Part shown: positions 41,781-51,259 of the stretch, piece after piece
How the letters are laid out: each line of letters begins with the position of its first letter
How positions within the stretch are numbered: position 1 is the first letter of the stretch
From: Candidatus Eisenbacteria bacterium
Lineage (GTDB): Bacteria; Eisenbacteria; RBG-16-71-46; JAFGJU01
Direction: 5' to 3'
Length of the DNA stretch: 64,000 bases
NCBI GenBank assembly: GCA_026388185.1
Contig: JAPLKG010000003.1
Coordinates: forward strand, 86,871 to 150,870
The notes under the pieces: model-generated
Seen by the model: only the letters and a program-made list of their open reading frames with translations
What the model was told of the DNA's origin: nothing
Database searches by the model: none
Position numbers and translations under genes: made by a program

Positions 41781-41808
41781 ATTGTACACAGAGATACCCC
41801 GGAATCAA
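41781..41808 (-). promoter_or_regulatory. Sigma-70 promoter for the small membrane protein/peptidase run
   Basis: Minus-strand TTGATT (41808-41803) and TACAAT (41786-41781) are 16 bases apart, about 50 bases before the ATG at 41724. Confidence 0.5.
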
Positions 41809-41931
41809 CACAAGGTTTCGCAATGGTTCACAGCATTACCTACACCCGGCACCGCCAGATTGGCCGGCTGTCGGCCGGCCCATTACCTCTGTCCGGCTCT
41901 ATTCACACGGCGAGCCCGCTGCCGAACTTCG

Positions 41932-41960
41932 TTGACAAGTGCGCGATCAACGGACAGAAT
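41932..41960 (+). promoter_or_regulatory. Sigma-70 promoter for the methyltransferase
   Basis: TTGACA (41932-41937) and CAGAAT (41955-41960) are 17 bases apart, about 105 bases before the ATG at 42071. The leader contains three imperfect copies of ATGATTGTC (about 41999-42050). No gene is seen in the rest of 41725-42070. Confidence 0.45.
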
Positions 41961-42070
41961 CCGACTAGCGATGAGTAGTCCAGAACTCGTGGTTGTTTCG
42001 TGATTGTTACCTGGTGATCCTATGATTGTCGCATGATTGTCAAATGATCGTCGAAGGAGGCAGTTGCTTT

Positions 42071-43243
42071 ATGGTCAGCAAGAGACATGCTAGTGCCGAG
42101 CCATCCCCCACCGTGTCACCAATCGCCATCAGGGAGATGGCGACCGCGTTTCAAAGAAGTCGCGTGCTGCTGACGGCTTTCGAATTGGGCATCTTCACGG
42201 CACTGGACGGCGCGAGCAGGTCCTCAAGTCAAGTCGCCGCGACCTTGCGAGCTGAGAAACGCGCCACAGACCGCCTCATGAACGCGCTCTGCGCGATGGG
42301 ATTCCTTCGGAAGCGAGGCGGACGCTTTTCGAACACCCCTCACGCGTCACGATTTCTGGTAAAGGGAAAGCCCGAGTACATGGCGGGTCTCATGCATACC
42401 GTGCACCTGTGGAACACCTGGAGCACGCTCACTCAAGCCGTTCGGCGTGGTACGTCTGTAGCGACTCGTCCGGCAGACGAGAGCGCAGCGAAATGGCGGA
42501 CGGCCTTCATCGCGGCCATGCATGACCGCGCAAGCAAGGTCGCTTTGTCCGTCGTCGAGATGCTGGACCTGTCTCATGTGTCGCGCGTCCTCGACGTCGG
42601 AGGCGGCTCCGGCGCTTACTCCATGGCCTTCGCGCGGGCCAAGAAAGGGCTCAGCGCCACGGTGTTCGACCTGCCTGACATTATTCCTCTGACAGAAGAG
42701 TACGTCAGGAGGGAGGAACGTCTAGACAAGGGGGGGAGTTCCCGAAACAGGAAGAAAAGTCTGCTGGACAGGAAGAGAAGTCTCTCGGACGGGGACGCGG
42801 GTCTCTCGGACAGGATTGATTTTGTGTCAGGAGACTATACGGTTGACGATTTCGGCAAGGGCTCGCGTCGCGCCGGCGCAGGAACCGGACAGCAGGCAGA
42901 CGCCGGCCGAACCGAGTCCCGGGGCTACGACCTTGTGTTTCTGTCAGCGACAATCCACAGCAATTCCGTTGCGGAAAACCGAAGGTTGATGCGGAAATGC
43001 GCAAAGGTACTCAATCCCGGCGGCCAGGTCGTGGTGCAGGATTTCATTGTGAACGAAGACAGAACGGGACCCGCCCCGGCCGTGCTCTTCACTTTGAACA
43101 TGTTGGTCAATACAGAGGCCGGAGACACCTACACGGAAACCGAAGTCAGGGCGTGGATGAAGGCGGCCGGTCTACACAGGATTGCCAGAAAGGACACGGA
43201 GTTCGGCACGACGCTGATAGTCGGAAAGAGAACGCATAGATGA
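42071..43243 (+). CDS. SAM-dependent O-methyltransferase-like protein with low-complexity inserts
   Basis: A 390-residue methyltransferase with an N-terminal winged-helix dimerisation domain (LLTAFELGIFTALDG ... ADRLMNALCAMGFL-type) and a C-terminal AdoMet-binding Rossmann fold (RVLDVGGGSGAYSMAF, motif I; VFDLPDII, motif II; NPGGQVVVQDFIV). It resembles hydroxyneurosporene/polyketide O-methyltransferases; the substrate is unknown. Two in-frame inserts are odd: a Lys/Arg/Ser/Asp repeat (DRKRSLSDGDAGLSDR, about residues 235-255) and a Gly/Ala/Arg stretch (RRAGAGTGQQADAGR). The ATG at 42071 is preceded by AAGGAGG at good distance. Confidence 0.82.
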   Translation: MVSKRHASAEPSPTVSPIAIREMATAFQRSRVLLTAFELGIFTALDGASRSSSQVAATLRAEKRATDRLMNALCAMGFLRKRGGRFSNTPHASRFLVKGKPEYMAGLMHTVHLWNTWSTLTQAVRRGTSVATRPADESAAKWRTAFIAAMHDRASKVALSVVEMLDLSHVSRVLDVGGGSGAYSMAFARAKKGLSATVFDLPDIIPLTEEYVRREERLDKGGSSRNRKKSLLDRKRSLSDGDAGLSDRIDFVSGDYTVDDFGKGSRRAGAGTGQQADAGRTESRGYDLVFLSATIHSNSVAENRRLMRKCAKVLNPGGQVVVQDFIVNEDRTGPAPAVLFTLNMLVNTEAGDTYTETEVRAWMKAAGLHRIARKDTEFGTTLIVGKRTHR

Positions 43244-43327
43244 GAGTGGCGGGCTTGAAGGAAGTCTAGTCGCAAGCTGCTTCCATTGGCCTACTGCATC
43301 TTCGCCGCGAGTCACCGTCACTTCAGT

Positions 43328-44503
43328 CTACATCTTCGCCGCCAGAGCTTTCCCCAGCTCAGCGATCTTCTGGAACTCCTGGTCCGCCGGCGGCCCGTTC
43401 ACCTCGACCGCCCCCAGGACCTCGAGCCCCGTCGGGCCTAGAATCTCTGCCGCCTGCTTCAAGGCTCCCCCGCCCCAACCGAACGAGCTGAGGATGACGG
43501 CATATTTCGTGGGCGGCCGCAGCGCCTTCACGAGGTGAGAAGCATAGATGGCGAGCGGATGCATTCCGGCAAGCACGGTCGGCGTGCCGAGGACAATGGC
43601 GCTGGAATCGACGAGGTCTCTCGCTATATCGCCAATATCAGCTATGGTAAGGTTGTGTAGGCACACTTCGACGCCCTCTGACAGTAGCGTCTCGACCATC
43701 GCTTTTATCATGGTTTCCGTCGAGTTCCACATGCTGACGTAGACAACGATTGCTTTGCGTTCGGTCTGCCCCGCGGTCCATTTGCCGTAAGCCTCGATGA
43801 TTTTCGCCGGATTCCTGTGGATGGGGCCATGACTCGGGGCGATGACCTTCACGTCCCTGGCCTTCACTTTCTGGAGGGCCTTTGAACCCGCGCTCCTGAA
43901 GGGCATCATTATCTCGCCGAAATATCTCTTCGCGAAAGTCATCAGCTCTGGAACGTCGTCTTCATAAGTCCCGAACGCGGTATGGGCTCCGAAGAAATCA
44001 CAGGAAAACAGTACTTTGTCCTCCACGATGTACGTGAACATCGTCTCCGGCCAATGAAGCCAGGGAGCGTCGATGAATTCGAGGGTCTTCCCTCCCAGCT
44101 CGATGCGGTCTCCCTCCTTGACCTTCCTTATTCTATCATCGGGCACCTTGTAGTAGATTTGGGCCATCTTGGCGCCCTTCTCCGTGGTGACAAGCAGGGC
44201 CTTCGGTGCCGCCTGCATCACGTAAGGGATGGAGCCCGCGTGGTCCGGCTCGGCATGGTTCATGACGACGAAATCCAGTTTCGCGATGTCCGTGATTTGA
44301 GCGATCTTCGCGTGCAGCTCTTTCTCAAAGCCGGGATTGGCGGTGTCTATGAGGACGGTCTTGTCCTTCCCCTTCACGAGGTAGGAATTGTAAGTCGTCC
44401 CCTGCGGAAGCGGGATGAGGGCGTCAAACATTCTGCGGTTCCAGTCCTTCACTCCCACCCAGAAGACGTCCGTGGCGATTTCAGGGACATTGTAAGTCTT
44501 CAT
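43328..44503 (-). CDS. fprA: A-type flavodiiron protein (FprA)
   Basis: Cytoplasmic O2- or NO-reducing flavoprotein of 391 residues. The metallo-beta-lactamase-like half carries HAEPDH (His83, Glu85, Asp87, His88) and later WLHWPETMF, SCDFFGAH and SHGPIHR, which hold the di-iron centre. The C-terminal flavodoxin domain starts AIVVYVSMWNSTETM and binds FMN. The ATG at 44503 follows GGGAGGTGACC; a GTG at 44512 is an alternative. It is the last gene of the minus-strand redox operon and probably protects the oxygen-sensitive iron-sulfur enzymes upstream. Confidence 0.93.
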   Translation of the reverse strand: MKTYNVPEIATDVFWVGVKDWNRRMFDALIPLPQGTTYNSYLVKGKDKTVLIDTANPGFEKELHAKIAQITDIAKLDFVVMNHAEPDHAGSIPYVMQAAPKALLVTTEKGAKMAQIYYKVPDDRIRKVKEGDRIELGGKTLEFIDAPWLHWPETMFTYIVEDKVLFSCDFFGAHTAFGTYEDDVPELMTFAKRYFGEIMMPFRSAGSKALQKVKARDVKVIAPSHGPIHRNPAKIIEAYGKWTAGQTERKAIVVYVSMWNSTETMIKAMVETLLSEGVEVCLHNLTIADIGDIARDLVDSSAIVLGTPTVLAGMHPLAIYASHLVKALRPPTKYAVILSSFGWGGGALKQAAEILGPTGLEVLGAVEVNGPPADQEFQKIAELGKALAAKM

Positions 44504-44672
44504 TTCGGTCACCTCCCGATTTACCCAACTGATCCCCTTGCCTTACTCGGCACTCCGCTCCACGAGATTACCCTCTCTCGCTTGCAGCCGCATACACGCG
44601 CCGCCCGGCTGACGTGCAAATGGCGCCGGCTCACACATCGGACCCGGAAGCTCAACGCGCAGCTTTAAGTCT

Positions 44673-46253
44673 CTACTTGAGGATCTCGTCGACCTCTTTC
44701 TTGTCCACGTCCATCACGTACTGGATTCCGCTGACATTCGCGGCCTCGTGTGTCAGAGCCGCTATGTCGTCACGTGTTATGTGGTCGATGGAGAACTTCC
44801 TGCTTCCGGCCATGAGCTGGCGCAACCCCTGAGCAAGTCTCTCGTAGTACGTGTAAAGTCCGAGAGCCCCCGCGGGAATTCTCTCGAATTCGGCGTTGCC
44901 TAATTCCTTGCGCAGCGAACTCGCCGTCACGAAAATCTCGTCCAGCGAATTGCCAAAGCGTGCGATGTAGACCGGGATCCGGCCTTCCTGGATCGCGCGG
45001 CCGATTGTTTTACCTACCATCGCGGCTGCGATGGGGGCGCGTGCCATGCCGACTAGCTTCACGTACGGAGCGCCCATTGCAATGCCCTTGAAGATTTGGT
45101 CTTCGAATGTGGTTCCACCGGCGACTGCCAACGTGGGAACGTAGCGACCCTTGTCGGCAAGGCGTTTCGCATACTGGTAGAGGAGCGAATGAAGCTCAAC
45201 GGGCGGGATTCCCCACTCGTTCATCATCCGCCACGGGCTCATGCCTGTTCCACCGCCTGCTCCGTCAGCCGTGAGGAGATCTATCTTGCACTTGGATGCG
45301 AACGCCACTGCCCGCGCCAAGTCTGCGGGCCGATAAGCACCCGTCTTGAGGAAGACGTACTTCGCGCCCGCCTTGCGCAGTTCCTCTACTCGCTTAACGA
45401 AAGCTTCCTCGGTGACCATGCCGACGCGCGAATGACGCTCGAACTCTTTGAACGCGCCGTGTTCAAAGGCCTTGATCACGTCGGGATCGGTCGGATTCGG
45501 TAGAACTATGTAGCCCCGCTCGTAGAGGAGTTGCGCCTTCTTGAGATCCGTGATTTTTACTTCGCCGCCGATGTCCTTCGCGCCCTGGCCCCACTTTAGT
45601 TCGACAATCTGAACACCCAACTTCTCAATCGCGTATTCCTGCACGCCGAGACGAGTGTCTTCAAGGTTTGCCTGCACGATTGTGGCTCCGTAGCCGTCGC
45701 GCATGTTGTCTTTGTAGAGTTTGACGCGATTCTTCAAATCTACGGTATCAACCACACGGCCGTTCTTGATTACGGCCTGAGGATCCATGCCCACGACGTT
45801 CTCGCCGATCGTCAGACCGGTGCCGGCAAGCGCCGAGCCGATTGCGAGACCTTCCCAGTTGTTCTTCGCCACGTTGGTCGAGCCGATACCGGGAATGATC
45901 CACGGATAGCGGAACTTTATCCCCTTGTCATGGCCTATGCGAACCTCGATGTTCACGGCCGGGAAGATGGCCTTATCGCTGTCCGCTTCGATGCCAAACG
46001 CTCCGACCGCCGTACCCATGACGTTGAAATGAGAATAGTCGATGGGATAGGTCTTCTCGCCGGCGGTCGTAATGATTCCAAAGGGCTGCGGGTAGATGAC
46101 CTCGTGGCCTCTGTAGGCGGACTTGCCGATCTCGCACATGCCGATGCATCCGTCCACGCAGGTGACGCACATGCCGGAAGCCGGCACTACGGAACCTTCG
46201 GTTCTGTTCTTCGTGAGGGTTGCAGCCGAGGCGTTTATTCTCGAGAATGCCAT
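44673..46253 (-). CDS. GltB-type FMN-binding glutamate synthase domain protein
   Basis: Stand-alone synthase domain (FMN-binding, archaeal type) of glutamate synthase, 526 residues, which forms glutamate from 2-oxoglutarate and ammonia or glutamine-derived ammonia. The TIM-barrel signature DGAGGGTGMSPWRMM near residue 325 and VAGGTTFEDQIFKGIAMGA near 375 bind FMN. The N-terminal CVTCVDGCIGMCEIG (about 29-43) is a Cys cluster typical of this subgroup. There is no glutaminase domain. The ATG at 46253 follows AAGGAGGAG. It follows NuoG-like and NuoF-GltD genes in the same operon, which would supply electrons. Confidence 0.9.
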   Translation of the reverse strand: MAFSRINASAATLTKNRTEGSVVPASGMCVTCVDGCIGMCEIGKSAYRGHEVIYPQPFGIITTAGEKTYPIDYSHFNVMGTAVGAFGIEADSDKAIFPAVNIEVRIGHDKGIKFRYPWIIPGIGSTNVAKNNWEGLAIGSALAGTGLTIGENVVGMDPQAVIKNGRVVDTVDLKNRVKLYKDNMRDGYGATIVQANLEDTRLGVQEYAIEKLGVQIVELKWGQGAKDIGGEVKITDLKKAQLLYERGYIVLPNPTDPDVIKAFEHGAFKEFERHSRVGMVTEEAFVKRVEELRKAGAKYVFLKTGAYRPADLARAVAFASKCKIDLLTADGAGGGTGMSPWRMMNEWGIPPVELHSLLYQYAKRLADKGRYVPTLAVAGGTTFEDQIFKGIAMGAPYVKLVGMARAPIAAAMVGKTIGRAIQEGRIPVYIARFGNSLDEIFVTASSLRKELGNAEFERIPAGALGLYTYYERLAQGLRQLMAGSRKFSIDHITRDDIAALTHEAANVSGIQYVMDVDKKEVDEILK

Positions 46254-46325
46254 TGTGTTCTCCTCCTTCGATTCTCCCTAACCTAGCCTCTTCTTATCTC
46301 AATTGCTATCGTGTCGGTAACGGTT

Positions 46326-47003
46326 CTAATCCTTCTCCTTTTCGCAGGCTACACAGGGATCCATGTAGCACATCATATCGTCGAACTTCTCTTTTTCGAT
46401 ACAGGGTGGACTCAGGTTTGCACAGCCACCGCAAATTGCCTTTTCTGGTTCGGCAAACGTACACCTCAACTGGCAGGCCGGACAGACATACATGCAGCCT
46501 CCGCACAGCCGACAAACGTCCGACCGAATGTCAAACGGCGTGCCGATGGTGCGCTTCTCGCCGCGCCCCCTGAAGCCGATGGCCTTGGCCATCATCTGTT
46601 CCTCGCACATACGCGTGCACAGCCCACAGAGAATGCAGTCCTCGTGTTCTTGCCTGAAGCGCTGTTGACTCACTTCGTGCGCCGAGGCAAGGTCCTGGAT
46701 GATCTTCGATTGCGGGCAGGAGGCGAGAAGCAACTCCAGAATCATCTTGCGAGCCTTGACCACGCGCGACGAGGCAGTTCTCACGACGAGTCCCTCTTCC
46801 GCAGGGTAAGTACAGGATGAGACGAGCTTGGCCTTCGCCCCTTCACCGATCTCCACCACACAGAGTCGGCATGCTCCGTAGGGAGAAAGACCGTCCATGT
46901 AACAGAGAGTCGGGACGGGAAATCCCAAGAATCTGGCCGCTTCAAGCAGCGTCGTTCCGTTTTCAACAGATACTGGCAGCCCATTTATGTTAAGTGTGAT
47001 CAT
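46326..47003 (-). CDS. NuoG-like iron-sulfur protein (2Fe-2S plus 4Fe-4S)
   Basis: A 225-residue electron-transfer subunit. An N-terminal 2Fe-2S ferredoxin domain (TLCYMDGLSPYGACRLCVVEI) is followed by a helical linker, a 4Fe-4S motif (CILCGLCTRMC) and another Cys-rich motif (CRLCGGCMYVCPACQLRC, then CGGC). It resembles the N-terminal part of NuoG and the HoxU/HydA-type ferredoxin subunits. Its ATG overlaps the stop of the NuoF-GltD gene (ATGA), so the two are translationally coupled and probably form one complex. Confidence 0.88.
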   Translation of the reverse strand: MITLNINGLPVSVENGTTLLEAARFLGFPVPTLCYMDGLSPYGACRLCVVEIGEGAKAKLVSSCTYPAEEGLVVRTASSRVVKARKMILELLLASCPQSKIIQDLASAHEVSQQRFRQEHEDCILCGLCTRMCEEQMMAKAIGFRGRGEKRTIGTPFDIRSDVCRLCGGCMYVCPACQLRCTFAEPEKAICGGCANLSPPCIEKEKFDDMMCYMDPCVACEKEKD

Positions 47004-50000
47004 GCTGTTTTCCCCCCCGTCGCCGCGATTTCCTCTTCTTCAGCTTTGGGCTCCGTGAATTCCAGGTCGCACCTCAAGCACCTGAGGGCCTCACACCTGG
47101 CCTCTTCTACCGTAAGTGACATCTCTACCTCGGCAAAGCCCCTCTTTCTCCATTCAACCAGGGCGCGCGGAGTCTCCACACGCTTGGCGCTCAGACATTC
47201 CTCCGACACCTCGGCTGGCTCGACGTAAATGTCGGGCAACTTTATCCCAGTCGGCTGCTTTAGCTCTTCGCCGCGCAGGTAACGGTCTATCACCAAAGCC
47301 GCCCTTTTCCCGTCTGCGATGGCCTCCACAACAGTGTTTGGACCTCTCACCACATCTCCACCCGCAAACACACCGGGTTGATTAGTGCATAGGGTTTCGG
47401 GATCAACCTTGACCGTCTCCCACTCGGTAGTGTCGATCTTCATTGAACTGGCGACCGAGATACAGTCAACGTCTGATCCCTCGCTGATTGCGGAAATTAT
47501 CGTGTCCAGAGCTACTGTGAATTCGCTGCCCGGCACGGGTACGGGCTTGCGGCGACCGCTCGAATCCATGTCTCCCAACTCGTTTTTCAGAAGTTCAATG
47601 CCCGTGACGCGACCCTCTTCCGAAATGATTCTCACGGGAGAAGTGAGGGGTTCGAGCTTGACGCCTTCCTGGATGGCCGCCTCTATTTCTTCTTCAAAAC
47701 CGGGCATCTCTTCGCGTGTGCGGCGATAGTAGATCGTCACGCCACTCACCTCTTTCTGGCGAATCGCGACTCGGGCCGCGTCAATGGCAGAGTTTCCACC
47801 TCCGATGACGCCGACTCGTCCTTTCGCCTGCCTCTTGCCACGCAGGTTAAAATCCTTGAGGAATTCGATCGAAGGGAAAACACCCTTTGAGTTTTCGCCT
47901 TCGACCTTGAGCATCTTGCTCTTATGCGCACCCAGGGCTAGAAAGATGGCCCCGTAACCTTCCTGGAACAGACTATCAAGTGTGAAATTGGTGCCGAGGG
48001 CGGCATTGCACTTCACCGTAATGTTCTCGTCGAGAATGGACTCGATCTCTTTCTCGATTATCTCTTTTGGCAAACGGTAGGCCGGAATTGCGCCGAATAG
48101 CATACCACCCGGCTTACTTTCTTTCTCGAACACGGTTACCTTGTAGCCTCTGAGCGAGAGGTAATGCGCTGCCGTGAGGCCTGCGGGACCCGCTCCGACG
48201 ATCGCGATCTTCTGACTGTTTTCCGTCGCGAATGCCACCCTTTTCGGCTTGAAAACAGAAGGGTCCATTCGCTCCGTCACAAATCGCTTGAGAGGTCGAA
48301 TGGCGATGGCCTCGCCCCCGATCGTGCCGGAACGGCATCGGCCTTCGCAGGGATGGTTACAGACTCGTGCACATACCGACGGGAAGGGATTGGCCTCTCG
48401 TATGGCCTGATAAGCTTCCTCCTCCTCGCCCCTGGCTATGTGAGCAACGTATCGCCAGGCCTCGGTTCCAATGGGGCACGCAGATTGGCACGGCGCGCCA
48501 ACGAGATCCTTGCAGACACCCGCCGGGCAGTGTCTGTTCTTTATGTGTTCGATGTATTCGTCGCGAAAGTAGCGCAGAGTCGATAGCACGGGATTGGAAG
48601 CCGTTTGACCCAGCCCGCACATGGTCGTATCTTTGACCACGAGGGCAAGCTCTTCGAGAAGTTCGAGCTGCTCGAACGTACCTCTGCCGGCCGATATGTC
48701 GTCGAGGATTTCCCACATGCGCTGCGTGCCCTTCCTGCACGTGAAGCACTTGCCGCACGATTCATCCTTTAGAAACTTCATGTAGTACTTGGCGACATCC
48801 ACGACGCACGTGTTCTCGTCCATGACGATCATGCCGCCGGAGCCCATGATGGAGCCCGCTTCGGTCAGGCTATCGTAATCGATCGTGAGGTCAAACTTTC
48901 TCGCCGGGATGCATCCGCCGGAAGGACCGCCCGTCTGTACTGCCTTTATCTTGGCCCTTCCAGAAGGACCACCTCCTATTCTGTTTACGATCTCGTCTAC
49001 AGTTATGCCCATCGGGACTTCTACCAGGCCCGTGTTCTTTATCTTACCCACAAGACTGAATATCTTGGTGCCCGAGTTATTCTTTGTTCCCACCTTTGTG
49101 AATTCGGAAGCTCCAATTCTCATTATGAAAGGAATGTTTGCCCACGTTTCTACGTTGTTGATGACGGTGGGACGTCCGTCAATGCCTCTCTGTACAGGGT
49201 AAGGAGGACGCTGATAGGGCTCACCCACGTTGCCCTCAACCGATCTCATCAACGCGGTTTCTTCGCCGCAGACAAATGCACCGGCACCCCTTATCAGGCT
49301 TATGTCAAATGTGAACCCCGTCCCAAGAATGTCTTTCCCGAGAAGACCGAGCTCGCGCGCCTGGCGAAGCGCAATGAGTAGATGCTTGATCGCAAGCGGG
49401 TATTCGTGTCGAACGTAGACGACGCCGTCGGTCGCGCCCGTGGCATAGGCACCAATGATCATGCCTTCAATAATGCTGTGCGGATTGCCCTCGATGACGC
49501 TGCGGTCCATGTAAGCGCCGGGGTCGCCCTCGTCCGCATTGCAAACGAGGAACTTGCCCCCCTCGTTACCTTGCTTTGATAGAAGCTCCCACTTACGTCC
49601 TGTCGGGAATCCGGCGCCTCCACGGCCACGCAGACCTGACTTCTTGATTGCGTCTATGACCCATTCAGGCTTGCCTTTCTCGAGTACCTTGACCAGAGCG
49701 GAGTAGCCGCCTCGTTCAATGTAGTTGAAGACACGAATCGGATCGACCTTCTCGTTACTGCCCAGAATGTTTCGGATCTGTCCCTTGAAGAAGGGTAAGT
49801 CGCTTTCTTTCTCGACGGGTTTGCCGGTCTTCGGATCAACATAAAGCAGGTCCTGAAGTACTTCGCCCTTTGCCACGGCATCTATGATGCGCACCATGTT
49901 TTCAATGCTCACCCTGGGATAGAAAGTGCTCCGGGGTTCGATGAGCACCGAAGGATCCATCTGGCAAAAACCCTGACAACCCGTGATTCGCAGGTGAATC

Positions 50001-50179
50001 TTGTCCGTCAGACCTTTCGCCAGGATCTCCCGTTTTGCAATACGTATTAGGTCGTTGGCTCCACTTGCTTGCCCACAGGTACCGGCAGAAACGACCAACG
50101 TCGGAGTCTCCTGGTCACTGTCAGCAATGAGACGAGCCTGCAGTGTCCTGAAACTATCGATGGACTTGAGTCTTTCCAT
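47000..50179 (-). CDS. NuoF-GltD fusion (NADH-binding flavoprotein plus glutamate synthase small subunit)
   Basis: A 1059-residue fusion. Residues 1-120 form a thioredoxin-like 2Fe-2S region (Cys35, Cys68, Cys72). Residues ~150-440 are the NuoF FMN/NADH domain with GRGGAGFPTGRKW and CNADEGDPGA; SLBB and 4Fe-4S (ESCGKCFTCRKG, then TTMCGLGQ) follow to ~550. From ~565 the chain is GltD-like: CQSACPIGT and CARVCNHPCEGRCR (4Fe-4S), VGAGPAGLTAAHYL (FAD), GGGNSAIDAARVA (NADPH) and AGGDVVRGPNTVVEAIADGK. The C-terminus has CEALRCLRC. It could move electrons between NAD(H), NADP(H) and ferredoxin and feed the synthase encoded at 44673-46253. The ATG at 50179 is preceded by GGGAGAAAAC. Confidence 0.92.
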   Translation of the reverse strand: MERLKSIDSFRTLQARLIADSDQETPTLVVSAGTCGQASGANDLIRIAKREILAKGLTDKIHLRITGCQGFCQMDPSVLIEPRSTFYPRVSIENMVRIIDAVAKGEVLQDLLYVDPKTGKPVEKESDLPFFKGQIRNILGSNEKVDPIRVFNYIERGGYSALVKVLEKGKPEWVIDAIKKSGLRGRGGAGFPTGRKWELLSKQGNEGGKFLVCNADEGDPGAYMDRSVIEGNPHSIIEGMIIGAYATGATDGVVYVRHEYPLAIKHLLIALRQARELGLLGKDILGTGFTFDISLIRGAGAFVCGEETALMRSVEGNVGEPYQRPPYPVQRGIDGRPTVINNVETWANIPFIMRIGASEFTKVGTKNNSGTKIFSLVGKIKNTGLVEVPMGITVDEIVNRIGGGPSGRAKIKAVQTGGPSGGCIPARKFDLTIDYDSLTEAGSIMGSGGMIVMDENTCVVDVAKYYMKFLKDESCGKCFTCRKGTQRMWEILDDISAGRGTFEQLELLEELALVVKDTTMCGLGQTASNPVLSTLRYFRDEYIEHIKNRHCPAGVCKDLVGAPCQSACPIGTEAWRYVAHIARGEEEEAYQAIREANPFPSVCARVCNHPCEGRCRSGTIGGEAIAIRPLKRFVTERMDPSVFKPKRVAFATENSQKIAIVGAGPAGLTAAHYLSLRGYKVTVFEKESKPGGMLFGAIPAYRLPKEIIEKEIESILDENITVKCNAALGTNFTLDSLFQEGYGAIFLALGAHKSKMLKVEGENSKGVFPSIEFLKDFNLRGKRQAKGRVGVIGGGNSAIDAARVAIRQKEVSGVTIYYRRTREEMPGFEEEIEAAIQEGVKLEPLTSPVRIISEEGRVTGIELLKNELGDMDSSGRRKPVPVPGSEFTVALDTIISAISEGSDVDCISVASSMKIDTTEWETVKVDPETLCTNQPGVFAGGDVVRGPNTVVEAIADGKRAALVIDRYLRGEELKQPTGIKLPDIYVEPAEVSEECLSAKRVETPRALVEWRKRGFAEVEMSLTVEEARCEALRCLRCDLEFTEPKAEEEEIAATGGKTA

Positions 50180-50295
50180 GAACTAGTTTTCTCCCTGTCT
50201 GCTCACACTCTCTTATCCAGCAATTGACCTTCCATCCAGCTCTGACTATCTACCTCGTGCCAAGCAAGTCCTGGAGACGTTGCTCTCATGGACGC

Positions 50296-51144
50296 CTATA
50301 GATTGACGCCGTCCAGGTCAAGCATGTGCCCCTTGCATCCTCTCCGGGAGCAGATCTGAATCATTCCTCCCGGACGAACGATCATCGGCACCATCGGTGC
50401 GCCGCATTCCTGACAGTTCGAAGCCCCCACAAGTTCGGTGTGGCAATGCGGGCAAAAGAAATGAGCGATGGTATCCATTTCAATTTCGTGTTCATGTTCG
50501 AATGAATAACTGCCGTAGAGGCTGGAAAGTCTCAGCCAGCCGTGTTTGTCACCGAACGAGATGGTGACTCTGACGGAAGGATGTCCGTCGATGAGATGGT
50601 CGGGATCCATCAGACTGTGATTGCACCTGGGGCAACTCACTTCAACGGGGAAAATCCGAACGCCGGCAGTGGCAGCGTCTTCGCTAAAGTTGCTCCGTGC
50701 CTGGTCCAGAATTGTCTTTACCCTGGCCGAGCTGACGTTCGAGAAATAGCGGCCGTTAACAACCACTATGGGACCAAGGGCGCACGCGCCAAGGCAGTTG
50801 ACTGTCTCCAGGGAGAATTCCTTGTCAGCGGTCGTCTCGCCTGCTTCAACTCTCAACTGCCTTTCAAACTCTGTCGCTATTCGAGGTGCTCCACGAACGT
50901 GACAGGCCGTTCCCACGCACACAGAGCAGAGGTGTTTACCGCGCGGCTTCAGGCTGAACGCTCTGTAGAACGTCGCAATCCCGTATACGTCTACGAGGGA
51001 ACGACACGTGCGCTCGGCCACTGTCTTCAGTGCGTCCGGAGGAAGATAACCGTACCTCGTCTGGATGTCCTCGAGGATCGAGATCAATGCGCCCTGTTCA
51101 CTACCGTGCTTCGACACAATTGCTGTAATATCATCCTGCTTCAT
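50296..51144 (-). CDS. NuoE-like 2Fe-2S protein with C-terminal zinc ribbons
   Basis: A 282-residue protein. Residues 1-150 are a NuoE/HydC-type thioredoxin-like domain with the 2Fe-2S ligands Cys76, Cys81, Cys117 and Cys121 (CVGTAC ... CLGAC). The remaining ~130 residues, absent from standard NuoE, contain CPRCNHSL, CPHCHTEL, CQECGAPM and CSRRGC, suggesting one or two zinc ribbons. It sits upstream of the NuoF-GltD fusion, 116 bases apart, and would complete a NuoEFG-like electron-entry module. The ATG at 51144 has AAAGGTTGGG upstream; a TATCAT with TG extension at 51176-51181 (minus) may be an extra promoter. Confidence 0.9.
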   Translation of the reverse strand: MKQDDITAIVSKHGSEQGALISILEDIQTRYGYLPPDALKTVAERTCRSLVDVYGIATFYRAFSLKPRGKHLCSVCVGTACHVRGAPRIATEFERQLRVEAGETTADKEFSLETVNCLGACALGPIVVVNGRYFSNVSSARVKTILDQARSNFSEDAATAGVRIFPVEVSCPRCNHSLMDPDHLIDGHPSVRVTISFGDKHGWLRLSSLYGSYSFEHEHEIEMDTIAHFFCPHCHTELVGASNCQECGAPMVPMIVRPGGMIQICSRRGCKGHMLDLDGVNL

Positions 51145-51259
51145 GTCCCAACCTTTGTTGAATTACGTGCGAACAATGATACCACACCGGTGACTTTACT
51201 TGTATCCCCTAACATGCAATGCGCTGCCCCAGACGAACACAGTGAGGAACGATTCGCTT

